Of a stretch of DNA of 64,000 nt, positions 36,537-45,926 are shown piece after piece. The notes beneath the pieces were generated by a model. It saw nothing but the letters and a program-made list of their open reading frames with translations. It was not told the DNA's origin and made no database searches. Each line of letters begins with the position of its first letter. Within the stretch, counting starts at the first letter, position 1. A program made the translations under genes and the position numbers. This DNA is from Pseudomonas mosselii (GTDB taxonomy: Bacteria > Pseudomonadota > Gammaproteobacteria > Pseudomonadales > Pseudomonadaceae): positions 1 to 64,000 of the forward strand of contig NZ_QJRP01000025.1 in NCBI RefSeq assembly GCF_003205295.1, read 5' to 3'.

Positions 36537-37646
36537 ATGCGTGCGCGTCAACTGGGCATCACCCTCGGCCACGGCACCCCGGGCCCGTTCAATGCCATCA
36601 CCGATGTTCCGGGGGTACGGGTCGGCCACAGCACCCTGATCGACGAACAACGCCCGGCGCCGATTCGCACCGGGGTGACCCTGATCGAGCCGCGCGCGGG
36701 CGCGGCCCGCCAGCAGCCGTGCTTCGCCGGTTGCCATGTGCTCAATGGCAACGGCGACGCCACGGGGCTTGAGTGGATTCGCGAGGCCGGGCTGCTGACC
36801 ACGCCGATCGCCATCACCAACACCCACAGCGTCGGCGTGGTGCGCGACGCGCTGATCGCCGCCGAGCGTGAGCGCCTGCCGGACGACGCGGTGTACTGGT
36901 GCATGCCGGTGGTGATGGAAACCTACGATGGCCTGCTCAATGACATCTGGGGCCAGCACGTGACCCCGGCGCAGGTGCGCCAGGCGCAGCAGGCCGCGGA
37001 GTCCGGCCCGGTGCAGGAAGGCCCGGTGGGCGGTGGCACGGGAATGATCTGCCATGAGTTCAAGGGTGGCATCGGTACCGCTTCACGGCGCCTGGAGGAT
37101 GGGCAGGGGGGCTGGACCGTCGGCGTCCTGGTCCAGGCCAACCATGGTCAACGACGCGAGCTGCGGGTCGACGGGTATCCGGTCGGGCGCCAGCTGGGCC
37201 ACCTGCCGTCGCCGTTTGCCGAGGCCGAGGCGGGCACCCCGGGGATGGGCTCGATCGTGGTGGTGATCGCCACCGACGCGCCCTTGCTGGCGCACCAATG
37301 CCAGCGCCTGGCGCAGCGGGCGTCGATCGGTATCGCCCGCACCGGCGGCGGTACCGAGGATTCCAGTGGGGATATCTTCCTGGCGTTTTCCACCGGCAAC
37401 CAGGGATTGCCGCCCGCTGACTACGGGCGCAAGGGGCTGGCCCAGTGCACAGGCGTGCAAATGCTCAACAACGACCATATCTCAGGGTTGTTCATGGCGG
37501 CGGCGGAGGCGGTGGAGGAGGCGATCGTCAACGCCTTGCTGGCGGGGCGGACGATGCAGGGCAAGGGCGGGCTGGTGGTGCCTGCGCTGGAGGGGGATTT
37601 GCTGTTGACGGCGTTGCACGAGGCGGGGTGGAAGCCTCGCAACTAA
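36537..37646 (+). CDS. P1-family (DmpA-type) aminopeptidase, self-processing
   Basis: This 369-aa N-terminal nucleophile hydrolase has GHGTPGPFNAITDVPGVRVG, ITNTHSVG, GGTGMICHEFKGGIG and the processing site GMGSIVVVIATDAPL. Cleavage between Gly238 and Ser239 would free the nucleophile Ser239. Relatives include DmpA and beta-peptidyl aminopeptidases that remove Gly, D-Ala or beta-amino residues. AAGGAG lies 7 bases before the ATG. It follows the permease gene and is near aminotransferase genes, suggesting use of an amide or beta-peptide nutrient. Confidence 0.9.
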   Translation: MRARQLGITLGHGTPGPFNAITDVPGVRVGHSTLIDEQRPAPIRTGVTLIEPRAGAARQQPCFAGCHVLNGNGDATGLEWIREAGLLTTPIAITNTHSVGVVRDALIAAERERLPDDAVYWCMPVVMETYDGLLNDIWGQHVTPAQVRQAQQAAESGPVQEGPVGGGTGMICHEFKGGIGTASRRLEDGQGGWTVGVLVQANHGQRRELRVDGYPVGRQLGHLPSPFAEAEAGTPGMGSIVVVIATDAPLLAHQCQRLAQRASIGIARTGGGTEDSSGDIFLAFSTGNQGLPPADYGRKGLAQCTGVQMLNNDHISGLFMAAAEAVEEAIVNALLAGRTMQGKGGLVVPALEGDLLLTALHEAGWKPRN

Positions 37647-37656
37647 CGCATTTTCC

Positions 37657-37777
37657 TATGTAGGAGCGGCCTTGTGCCGCGAAAGGGCCGCGTAGCGGCC
37701 CCGGCAATTCATGCGTCGACGCTGAGATCCCGGGGCTGCTGCGCAGCCCTTTCGCGGCGCAAGGCCGCTCCTACATA
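37657..37777. repeat. REP pair (inverted)
   Basis: TATGTAGGAGCGGCCTTGTG and its inverted copy ending GGCCGCTCCTACATA; the pairing extends into the flanks. It lies between the convergent aminopeptidase and MFS transporter genes, where it may act as a barrier between transcripts. Confidence 0.9.
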
Positions 37778-37788
37778 GAGCGCTAACA

Positions 37789-39120
37789 TTACGAACGGGC
37801 ACCTGCCAAGGCAGCACTACCCCCCCGCGATACCCGCAACGCCACCAGGCTGCCGACCACGATCAACCCCGCCAGCGCATACAGCGCCGCATCGGTCGAA
37901 CCGGTCTGGTCCTTGATGAACCCCACCAGGTAAGGGCTGAGGAAACCGGCCATCTGCCCCACCGAGTTGATGATCGCCAGGCCCGCCACGGCGGTGCCGG
38001 CGGTCAGTAGCGCGGTGGGCATCGGCCAGAACATCGGCAGGCCGGTCAGCGCGCCCATGGTGGCGATGGACAGCCCGAGGATGGCGACGGGCGGGTTGCC
38101 GGCGAAGTTCACCGCGATCAGCAGGCCCAGCGCGCCCATCAGCATCGGCACCACAAGGTGCCAGCGGCGTTCGTTGCGCAGGTCCGCCGAACGCCCGACC
38201 AGGATCATGAACACCCCGGCCAGCAGGTACGGGATGGCGCTCAGCCAGCCGATCAGCAGCGGACTGTCGAAACCCATGCTCTTGATGATCGACGGCAGCC
38301 AGAAGTTGATGGCGTAGACGCCGCTCTGGATGCAGAAGTAGACAAAGCCGAAGGTCCAGATCAGCGGGTTGGTCAGCACCGCCAGCACGCTGTCACCGCG
38401 GGTGGCCGGCTTGCTGGCGGCGTCGGCCTTCAGGTCCGCCTCGATCAGCTGGCGTTCGGCCGGGCTCAACCAGCGGGCGTTTTGGTAGCCGTCGCTGAGC
38501 AGCACGATGGCCAGCGCGCCGAGCACCACGGTGGGCAGCCCCTGGATCAGGAACATCCACTGCCAGCCGGCCAGGCCATGCTGGCCGGCGGCGAAGTGGT
38601 CGAGGATCCAGCCGGAGAACGGCCCGCCGAGCAGGCCGGACACCGGGATCGCCGACATGAACAGGGCCATGATGCGGCCGCGGCGGTCCGCCGGGAACCA
38701 GCGCGAGAGGTACAGCACCACCCCGGGGAAGAAGCCCGCCTCAGCGGCGCCGGTGAGCAGGCGCAGGGCATAGAACTCGGTGGGGGTGGTGACGAACAGC
38801 AGGCAGGTGGAGAGGCTACCCCAGGCGATCATCATCAGCGCGATCCAGCGCCGCGGGCCGAAGCGGTTGAGCGCCAGGTTGCTGGGAAGGCCGCAGAGCA
38901 CGTAGCCGATGAAGAAGATGCCGGCGCCGAGGCCGTACACGGTTTCGCTGAACTTCAGCGCATCGAGCATCTGCAGCTTGGCAAAGCCGACGTTGACGCG
39001 GTCCAGGTAGTTGAACAGGTAGCAGATGAAAATGAACGGGATCAGCCGCAGGGTGATGCGCCGGTACAGCGCGTTGCGGGTGCTCTCGGTGCCTTGGTCA
39101 GGGGCGGGGCTGTGTGCCAT
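37789..39120 (-). CDS. MFS transporter, anion:cation symporter type (sugar acid uptake)
   Basis: The 443-aa protein has twelve predicted helices and ACS-family marks (FNYLDRVNVGFAKLQM, GAAEAGFFPGVVLYLSRWFP). The family takes up hexuronates, galactarate/glucarate or related acids. ATG 39120 is preferred (GAGAA upstream) over a GTG 30 bases earlier. It is divergent from cdaR and close to glycerate kinase, so a sugar diacid or glycerate is the likely cargo. Confidence 0.87.
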   Translation of the reverse strand: MAHSPAPDQGTESTRNALYRRITLRLIPFIFICYLFNYLDRVNVGFAKLQMLDALKFSETVYGLGAGIFFIGYVLCGLPSNLALNRFGPRRWIALMMIAWGSLSTCLLFVTTPTEFYALRLLTGAAEAGFFPGVVLYLSRWFPADRRGRIMALFMSAIPVSGLLGGPFSGWILDHFAAGQHGLAGWQWMFLIQGLPTVVLGALAIVLLSDGYQNARWLSPAERQLIEADLKADAASKPATRGDSVLAVLTNPLIWTFGFVYFCIQSGVYAINFWLPSIIKSMGFDSPLLIGWLSAIPYLLAGVFMILVGRSADLRNERRWHLVVPMLMGALGLLIAVNFAGNPPVAILGLSIATMGALTGLPMFWPMPTALLTAGTAVAGLAIINSVGQMAGFLSPYLVGFIKDQTGSTDAALYALAGLIVVGSLVALRVSRGGSAALAGARS

Positions 39121-39274
39121 GATCGGGTTCTCTGTTGTTATGGTTGTCACCGCGTCGCCTGTGCCGGCGCTCGCCTTGAGCAGTCTCGGGGAGTGTAGCG
39201 CGGCTGTCTTTGTGCTTTTGCACAGCTCCAGGTGCAGGCTGCTGTGCCGCCGACCAATGCCGAAGGACCCTTAC

Positions 39275-40378
39275 ATGTTCGAGCTGGACCACGACCTGGC
39301 CCAGGACATCGTCAACCGGGCGATGGCCATCCTGCCGTGCAACGTCAATGTGATGGACAGCCAGGGCCTGATCCTCGGCAGTGGCGAGCCCGAGCGTATC
39401 AATACCCGCCACGAAGGCGCGCAGCTGGTGTTGGCCAACGGTCGTATCGTCGAACTGGATACCGAAGCGGCCAAGTGCCTCAAGGGCGTGCAGCCCGGCG
39501 TCAACCTGCCGCTGATGCTCGATGGCCGGCTGATCGGCGTGCTGGGGCTGACCGGTGATCCGCAGCAACTGCGCACCTACGGCGAGCTGGTGCGCATGAC
39601 TGCCGAGATGTTGCTGGCCCAGCGTCACCTGCAGGTGGAGCAGCAATGGCGTCGCCAGCGCTGCGACGACCTGCTGGCCCTGTTGCTGGGCGGCAGCGGC
39701 GAGTCGCCGCGCCTGGTCGACGAGGCCCAGCAACTGGGGCTCAAGCCCAACCTGGCGCGGATTCCCTGCCTGTTCGAGCTGCGCGCCGGGCCGCCTGCCG
39801 AGGCCCTGTCTGCCTGGCTGATGAGCCGCTATCCGGACAGCTGGTGCGTCAGTCCCGCACGCCAGTCGCTGCTATGGTGCCGTCCGGCGGGCGTGGTGCT
39901 GGACGAGCCGCGTCTGGTCGAGCGCCTGCAGCGCCATGGCTGGGACGTCGAACGCCTGGCCCTGGGCAGCCCGGCGCAGAGCCTTGAGCAGTTGCGCCGT
40001 GGCTACCGCCGGGTTCGCGACTTGCTTGCCTACGGTCGGGAAGTGCTGCCCGACGAGCGCCTGCTGAGCCTTGCCCGCTATCGCCTGCCGGCGTTGCTCT
40101 GGCGGCATCGCAACGATGACGCGCTGGATGAACTGCTCGAGCCGTTGCAACGCATCCGCGTCAAGGATGCCAGCGGCCAGTTGCTGCTCACCCTGCGCGC
40201 CTGGTGCGCCCATGACGGGCAAAGCCAGGCCTGTGCCGAGGCGCTGGGGATCCATCGCAACAGCCTGCGCTATCGATTGGAGCGGATCGCCGAGTTGGGG
40301 GAGGTGGATCCGTTGCGAATGGAGGGGATGCTGAGCCTTTATTTGGGGTTGCAGTTGTTGCCGGCAAAGGGGCTGTAG
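39275..40378 (+). CDS. cdaR: CdaR-type sugar diacid regulator
   Basis: The 367-aa protein has an N-terminal sugar-diacid-recognition domain (LAQDIVNRAMAILPCNVNVM, then HEGAQLVLANGRIVEL and GVNLPLMLDGRLIGVLGLTG) and a C-terminal PucR-type helix-turn-helix (CAEALGIHRNSLRYRLERI). In E. coli CdaR activates glucarate/galactarate and glycerate genes. GAAGGA lies 7 bases before ATG 39275. It is divergent from the MFS transporter gene and upstream of glycerate kinase. Confidence 0.9.
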   Translation: MFELDHDLAQDIVNRAMAILPCNVNVMDSQGLILGSGEPERINTRHEGAQLVLANGRIVELDTEAAKCLKGVQPGVNLPLMLDGRLIGVLGLTGDPQQLRTYGELVRMTAEMLLAQRHLQVEQQWRRQRCDDLLALLLGGSGESPRLVDEAQQLGLKPNLARIPCLFELRAGPPAEALSAWLMSRYPDSWCVSPARQSLLWCRPAGVVLDEPRLVERLQRHGWDVERLALGSPAQSLEQLRRGYRRVRDLLAYGREVLPDERLLSLARYRLPALLWRHRNDDALDELLEPLQRIRVKDASGQLLLTLRAWCAHDGQSQACAEALGIHRNSLRYRLERIAELGEVDPLRMEGMLSLYLGLQLLPAKGL

Positions 40379-40490
40379 CGTAGCGAGCAGGCATTCGCCC
40401 AAACAACGCCCCTGGGTTTTGTGCATCCGACCGAGGCTGGCGTGGCCTACAGCATGTCAGCATGCGCGGCAACAGGACAGGAGAATCCCC

Positions 40491-41630
40491 ATGAAGATCG
40501 TCATCGCCCCCGATTCGTTCAAGGACAGCCTCGACGCTGCCGGTGTCGCCCGCGCCATTGCCGCCGGCCTGGCCGAAGTCTGGCCGGCGTCCGAGCGCAT
40601 CGAATGCCCGATGGCCGATGGCGGTGAAGGCACCATGGAGGCGATCGTCGCTGCCAGCCAGGGCGAGCTGCGCCGCCAGGTGGTGCGCGGCCCGTTGGGC
40701 AAGCCCGTCGAGGCCGCCTGGGGCTGGCTGGCCGAGAGCCGCACGGCGGTGATCGAGATGGCCCAGGCCAGTGGCATCCAGCTGGTGCCCAACGGCCAGC
40801 GTGATGCCTGCCGCAGCAGCACCTGGGGTACCGGCGAGCTGGTGGCGGCGGCGCTGGCGGCCGGTGCCTTGCGCATCGTCCTGGCCATCGGCGGCAGCGC
40901 CACCAACGATGGCGGCAGCGGCATGTTGCGTGCGTTGGGCCTGCGCCTGCTGGATGCAGGGGGTGAACCGTTGGCTGAGGGCGGGCTGGCCCTGGCGCAG
41001 CTGGCTCGAATCGATCCCCACGACCTGGATCCGCGTCTGGCGCAAGTGCGGGTGGACGTCGCCGCCGACGTCGACAACCCACTGTGCGGCGCCAACGGCG
41101 CTTCGGCGATCTTCGGTCCGCAGAAGGGTGCCAGCCCCGAGCAGGTGCAGGCTCTGGACCATGCCCTGGCGCATTTCGCCGATCATTGCGCGGCGCTGTT
41201 GGGCAAGGATGTGCGTGACGAGCCGGGCAGCGGCGCGGCCGGGGGCATGGGCTTCGCCGCCAAGGCGTTCATGGGCGCGCAGTTCCGCCCGGGCGTCGAG
41301 GTCGTTGCCGAACTCGCCGGGCTGGATGAGCTGGTGCAGGGCGCGGACCTGGTGATCACCGGCGAAGGACGTTTCGATGCCCAGACCCTGCGCGGCAAGA
41401 CGCCGCTCGGCGTGGCGCGGGTGGCCAAGCGTCATGGCGTGCCAGTGGTGGTGCTGGCGGGGACCCTGGGGGCCGGTTACGAGCAGTTGTACGCACAGGG
41501 CATCGATGCCGCCTTTGCCTTGGCCAGTGGGCCGATGAGCCTGGAGCAGGCCTGCGCCGAGGCGGGGACGTTACTGAAGGCGCGGGCCGGGGATGTGGCC
41601 CGGTTGTGGCAGGTGGCGCGGCAGCGCTGA
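40491..41630 (+). CDS. garK: Glycerate 2-kinase
   Basis: This 379-aa enzyme of the GlxK/GarK family has MKIVIAPDSFKDSLDAAGVA, CPMADGGEGTMEA, AIGGSATNDGGSGMLRALG and GPQKGASPEQV, all hallmark segments. It phosphorylates D-glycerate to 2-phosphoglycerate, the end of sugar diacid breakdown. AGGAG lies 7 bases before ATG 40491. It is 112 bp after cdaR, so probably under the same control. Confidence 0.9.
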   Translation: MKIVIAPDSFKDSLDAAGVARAIAAGLAEVWPASERIECPMADGGEGTMEAIVAASQGELRRQVVRGPLGKPVEAAWGWLAESRTAVIEMAQASGIQLVPNGQRDACRSSTWGTGELVAAALAAGALRIVLAIGGSATNDGGSGMLRALGLRLLDAGGEPLAEGGLALAQLARIDPHDLDPRLAQVRVDVAADVDNPLCGANGASAIFGPQKGASPEQVQALDHALAHFADHCAALLGKDVRDEPGSGAAGGMGFAAKAFMGAQFRPGVEVVAELAGLDELVQGADLVITGEGRFDAQTLRGKTPLGVARVAKRHGVPVVVLAGTLGAGYEQLYAQGIDAAFALASGPMSLEQACAEAGTLLKARAGDVARLWQVARQR

Positions 41631-41680
41631 TGAGCCTAAGGCCATGCGCTCCTACAGGGTGTGCGAAAGCCTGGCCATCA

Positions 41681-42553
41681 TCATGGCTGCCCCGCTTGCT
41701 GCATCATCCTTTCCAGCCCCGCATAGTCCGCGTGTGTCACCGGCACCAATCCGGTAGCGCCCTGCGAGGCGGCGAAGGCCGCCAGCGCCTCGGGTTCCTC
41801 CAGCATGGCCTTGCGCAACCGCTGCCTGAGCGCTGGGCACAATCCGGCACTGAACACATACGGGTCGTAGTGAATCGGTGCCGAGCGCCACAGTACCCGC
41901 AGTCGGGCCGGGTCGATGGCGTGGCTGGCCAGGTAGGCATCGGCCCGTTCGCTGGCGACGAAGGCCGCCGCGACCCGCCCTTCGAGCAGCGCCTCCAGTG
42001 CCTTGTCATGGTTGCCGGCATACACCAGCGCGCCGAAATAGCCAGACAACGGGCTGTCGACCTGCGCGGCGAACTCGACACTGGGCACCAGGCCGCCGGA
42101 CGTGCTGGCCGGATCGCTCAAGGCCACCCGGGAGCCACGCACGGCCGTGACGCTGGCGGGGCCGTCGACGCGGCTCAGCAGCAGCGACTGGTAGTGATTG
42201 CCCGCCGGCGTGTAGGTGCCGCCGCCGAGGGTGAACGAGGCAAAGGCTTCGATGCGCCGGTCACGGCGATGGGCGAGGAGGTAGGAGGCCGGGCCGAGCC
42301 GGCCGATATCGGCGCCGCCAGAGACGATGGCATCCACCACGCTTTCATAGGAAGGGCTGATCACCAACTCCACTGGCACCCCGGCGGCTGCGCCCAGGCG
42401 CTCGAGCAATGGCTGGTGTTCGCGGGTCATCGCCGCGACGTCCTTGATCGGGATCATTGCCAATCGCAGGCTGTGGGGCATGCAGGTGGCCGTCGCGGGG
42501 TTGGCCAGCAGTTGCGCCAGCGCCAGGCCGAACAGGGTCTTCAGTACACGCAT
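41681..42553 (-). CDS. PhnD-like periplasmic binding protein
   Basis: The 290-aa protein has a signal peptide (cleavage near ATA-TCM) and a type II binding fold of the phosphate/phosphonate group (LRLAMIPIKDVAAM, YESVVDAIVSGGADIGRLGP, VALSDPASTSGGLVPSVEFA). No permease or ATPase genes are near. Its start overlaps the end of the GGDEF-EAL gene by 13 bases, so the two are coupled. It may deliver a ligand signal to the periplasmic domain of that protein instead of serving transport. Confidence 0.82.
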   Translation of the reverse strand: MRVLKTLFGLALAQLLANPATATCMPHSLRLAMIPIKDVAAMTREHQPLLERLGAAAGVPVELVISPSYESVVDAIVSGGADIGRLGPASYLLAHRRDRRIEAFASFTLGGGTYTPAGNHYQSLLLSRVDGPASVTAVRGSRVALSDPASTSGGLVPSVEFAAQVDSPLSGYFGALVYAGNHDKALEALLEGRVAAAFVASERADAYLASHAIDPARLRVLWRSAPIHYDPYVFSAGLCPALRQRLRKAMLEEPEALAAFAASQGATGLVPVTHADYAGLERMMQQAGQP

Positions 42554-44868
42554 GCCTTTTCCTCGCTGCCGTTGTAGGGCGGGTAGTCGAGCAACTGGGC
42601 CGGCGACAGCGGCCGGCTGAAGTGATAGCCCTGGGCGATGTCGCAGCCGGCGAGCTTCAGGCACACCACCTGCTCGCGGGTCTCGACGCCCTCGGCGACT
42701 ACCTCAAGACCCAGGCGCTTGGCCAGGATGATGGTCGAGGACACGATCGGGCTGTCGTCGTGGCTGTTGGACAGCGGCGCGATCAGCGCCCGGTCGATCT
42801 TGAGCTTGGACAGCGGCAGCGACTGCAGGTGGGCAAAGCCTGCGTAGCCGCGGCCGAAGTCGTCGAGGCTGATGCCAAGCCCGGCGGCACGCAGGCTGTG
42901 CAGGTGCGCAACCGCGCAGCCGTGTGGGTCGAGCACGGCGGTCTCGGTGATCTCCAGCTCCAGGCGTTGCGCGGCGATGCCGTAGTAGTCGAGCTCGCTC
43001 AGCAGGCGCTCGCTGAAATCAGCCTGGCGCAGCTGCAGGGGCGATACGTTCACCGCCAGCCGGGCGACATGCTCGCGGGCGTTCCAGCGCGCCAGCTCTT
43101 CGCAGGCCAGGCGCAGCACCTCCCAGCCCAGCTCGACGATGAAGCCGCTGCGTTCGGCCACGCCGATGAAACGGTCGGGATAGAGCAGGCCGAACTCGGG
43201 GTGATCCCAGCGCACCAGCGCTTCGTAACCGAGCACCCGCAGGGTGTCCAAGCGTATCTGCGGCTGGAAGTGCAGGATGAACTGGCGCTCCGCCAGGGCG
43301 CTGCCAAAGGCCTGCTCCAGGGTGAAGGCCTGGATGTCGGAAAGGTTCAGCGATGGGTCGAAGAAACGGTACTGGGCACGCCCGGCCTGCTTGGCCGAGT
43401 ACATGGCGGCATCGGCGCTGCGGATCAGCTGGTCGATAGCCTGGCCATCGCGCGGGCAGATGCTCACGCCCACGCTCGGGCTGGTGTTGACCTCTTGGCC
43501 GTCGAGGGCATAGGTGGCCGAGAGCTTGTCCACCAGGGCGCGAACCCAGGTGTCAATCTGCTCTTCGCTGCGCTCGCCGGCCAGCAACACAACGAACTCG
43601 TCGCCGCCGAAGCGCGAGGCCTCGTCGCCAGGTTCGAGCAAGCGTCCGATGCGCCCGGCGACGGCCTGCAGCAGGAGGTCGCCGACCTTGTGTCCGAGTG
43701 AGTCGTTGATCGACTTGAAGCGGTCCATGTCGATGAACAGGATCGCCGTCAGCCGTCGCTTGCCGCGCTGCAGGGTGAGCGCCTGGGTGGCGATCTCGAC
43801 GAACTGGCGACGGTTGTGCAGGCCGCTGAGGTGATCGGTGGCGGCGGCGTGGCTGCTGCGCCGGTGTTCTTCCTCCAGTCGGCCGATCAGTTGCTGGTTG
43901 ACTTGTTGGGCATGCTCCAGCTCGCGAAAGGCTTCCTGACGCTTGTGCAGCAGGCGCAGGCCCCAGGCCAGGCTGGCGAGGACCAACAGGGTCATGCAGA
44001 GGTTCAGCCACAGTTGACGGCTGGCGGCGAGCGCGGCGGGGGCGAGGATCTCTTCATTGCGCTGGCTGACCACCACACTGAAGCCACGACCGACGACCCG
44101 TCGATACAGGCTCTGATAGGAACCCTCGAGGGTGTACTGGGTCAATTGCCCGACCTCGTCGCCGCTGCCCGGCAGTCCGGGTACCAAGGTCTGGCCGGCC
44201 ACCACCACGCCGCTGGTGTCGATGCGCAAGCGCTCCTGGCCGTCATCCTGGAGCAGGCGCATCATGCCGGTGCGACCCAGGTCGATGTGCTGGAACAGTA
44301 CCGCGAGGTACCCGATATCCAGCTGCACCACGAGGACATTGTCGATTTCGCGGCCAGGCAGGTCGGTCAGCGGCAGCAGGAAGGGCAGGTGCCACTTGGG
44401 CAGTGGCGCCGGGTTGGCACTGGGAATGGCCCGGGGCATGAACGCCTTGAAACCATGGCGGGGAACATGGGCTTTGAGTTGTTCGAGCCAGGCTTGGGGC
44501 AGTTGTGCCGGTTCATCGGCGTGGCTGGAGGAAAGCAGTCGGCCATGGCGGTCGTAGAGACTCATACGCTTGAAGGCCGGGTCTTCGGCGAGGATGCGTG
44601 CGAGGTTCTGGTTACCTTGGCGCAGGGCCAGCATGTCATCCTGGGTGACCCGCCCCACGGCCTGCGCACGGTCCACCAGCTGGCGCAGGTTCTCGGCGAC
44701 GATGCTGGCCAGGTTGAGGTGCTCGGCGGCCTTGGCGGCCAGGGCGTCGTGGTGGGCGGCGGTCTTCTGGCCAATGTACGAGGCCCAGAGGAAGGTCAGC
44801 GTGGCGGCGCACAAGGTCAGCAGCAGTAGAGGGAGGAGCCCTGCGGAGGAGCGCGTACGGCGAATCAC
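42541..44868 (-). CDS. Membrane GGDEF-EAL protein, cyclic-di-GMP turnover
   Basis: The 775-aa protein has an N-terminal helix (~10-30), a periplasmic sensor region (~35-290), a second helix (~290-310), a GGDEF domain (RFGGDEF at ~420) and an EAL domain (EALVRW at ~551, ITETAV, LDDFGRGY, LKIDR, EVVAEGVET). The inhibitory I-site position before GGDEF reads EPGD instead of RxxD, so cyclase feedback may be missing. Most EAL metal ligands are present, so phosphodiesterase activity is possible. The overlapping PhnD-like gene suggests a nutrient-sensing input. Confidence 0.9.
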   Translation of the reverse strand: MIRRTRSSAGLLPLLLLTLCAATLTFLWASYIGQKTAAHHDALAAKAAEHLNLASIVAENLRQLVDRAQAVGRVTQDDMLALRQGNQNLARILAEDPAFKRMSLYDRHGRLLSSSHADEPAQLPQAWLEQLKAHVPRHGFKAFMPRAIPSANPAPLPKWHLPFLLPLTDLPGREIDNVLVVQLDIGYLAVLFQHIDLGRTGMMRLLQDDGQERLRIDTSGVVVAGQTLVPGLPGSGDEVGQLTQYTLEGSYQSLYRRVVGRGFSVVVSQRNEEILAPAALAASRQLWLNLCMTLLVLASLAWGLRLLHKRQEAFRELEHAQQVNQQLIGRLEEEHRRSSHAAATDHLSGLHNRRQFVEIATQALTLQRGKRRLTAILFIDMDRFKSINDSLGHKVGDLLLQAVAGRIGRLLEPGDEASRFGGDEFVVLLAGERSEEQIDTWVRALVDKLSATYALDGQEVNTSPSVGVSICPRDGQAIDQLIRSADAAMYSAKQAGRAQYRFFDPSLNLSDIQAFTLEQAFGSALAERQFILHFQPQIRLDTLRVLGYEALVRWDHPEFGLLYPDRFIGVAERSGFIVELGWEVLRLACEELARWNAREHVARLAVNVSPLQLRQADFSERLLSELDYYGIAAQRLELEITETAVLDPHGCAVAHLHSLRAAGLGISLDDFGRGYAGFAHLQSLPLSKLKIDRALIAPLSNSHDDSPIVSSTIILAKRLGLEVVAEGVETREQVVCLKLAGCDIAQGYHFSRPLSPAQLLDYPPYNGSEEKACVY

Positions 44869-45051
44869 GGTTGGCTTCCCCGGCCTTGGGTCATGCTGGG
44901 AAAATACGACAAAAAGATGACAGGGTGATGACTGGTGGCGTTTTGCCTTTATTCAGGTCGAGTGCGCGCCCAGATCGCGCGCCACTTGGGCGGCACGCGA
45001 ACTGAAAGGCATCAGGACGTGTTCTTCCAGGCCCTGGCACGAATGCTTCCG

Positions 45052-45711
45052 TCAGACCTCGGCATACATCCACCGCATCAGCGAATGCCGGCCACTGATC
45101 CCCAACTTGATCGCGGCCCTGCGCAGGTAACTCTCCACCGTGTTGACCTTCAGCTGCAGGTGCAGTGCCTGCTGTGGCGCCGTACGCCCGGCCAGCAGCC
45201 CTTCGCATACCTGCATCTCGCGCTCCGAGAGACTGATGCCGGTCTGGCGCAGCCGTTCGAGGAACCGCTGTCCGAGGCTGTCAAGGTCGGCAGGCCCGGC
45301 CGTGGCGGGCTGCAGCGCATTGATGTGCTTCTCCAGCATAGGTAGCAACAATGGCGAAATATCTTCAAGCCGGCTGCGTTCGGTGGCAGAAAAACCATCG
45401 CGAGTATCCGCCCGCAGCACGGTGATCTCGTAGCGGTAGCCATCCTTGCGTCGGGCCAGGTGCAGGCGCGACGGATCGTCGAAACCCCCACCGGGATCGC
45501 CGGCACTGAATACTGTCTCGTTGATCAGAGTCGTGTCAGGCTGACTGGCACAAGCGGGATCGACCCGCAGTTGACGGATGTGCGTCGCGTCAATGGTCAG
45601 GTGGGTCTGGATCAGGTCGTGCAGGTGCCGGGGAAAATGGCGGCTACCGGTACTGGCTATGGCTTTGCCGATCTGCGGAAATAGCAGGTGCGAATTCATC
45701 GTGTCATCCAT
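45052..45711 (-). CDS. Small LuxR-type regulator
   Basis: The 219-aa protein has a C-terminal LuxR-type helix-turn-helix (SLSEREMQVCEGLLAGRTAP, then VNTVESYLRRAAIKLGISGR) and an N-terminal half with no known ligand domain. Two starts are possible: ATG 45711 or ATG 45699 (GGATG nearby); neither has a strong ribosome site. It lies alone; the targets are unknown. Confidence 0.8.
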   Translation of the reverse strand: MDDTMNSHLLFPQIGKAIASTGSRHFPRHLHDLIQTHLTIDATHIRQLRVDPACASQPDTTLINETVFSAGDPGGGFDDPSRLHLARRKDGYRYEITVLRADTRDGFSATERSRLEDISPLLLPMLEKHINALQPATAGPADLDSLGQRFLERLRQTGISLSEREMQVCEGLLAGRTAPQQALHLQLKVNTVESYLRRAAIKLGISGRHSLMRWMYAEV

Positions 45712-45926
45712 GATATGCGGTGGAACGGAGGCCCGCGCGCGCCAGTGACCAGCATCCTTGACTGCCGGCGGGGCTGTTGGAGCTGCTTGCTATGCTAGTA
45801 CAACGATTTAGTGACGGTTAAATGAAGCGGGAATAATGGCATAACAATCTCATCGCCTGCGCCAGTCATCCGCCGCGACGCGCAGTCGGGTATCATGCGG
45901 GTCCTTTCAATCACGAGGCCCGCTTC

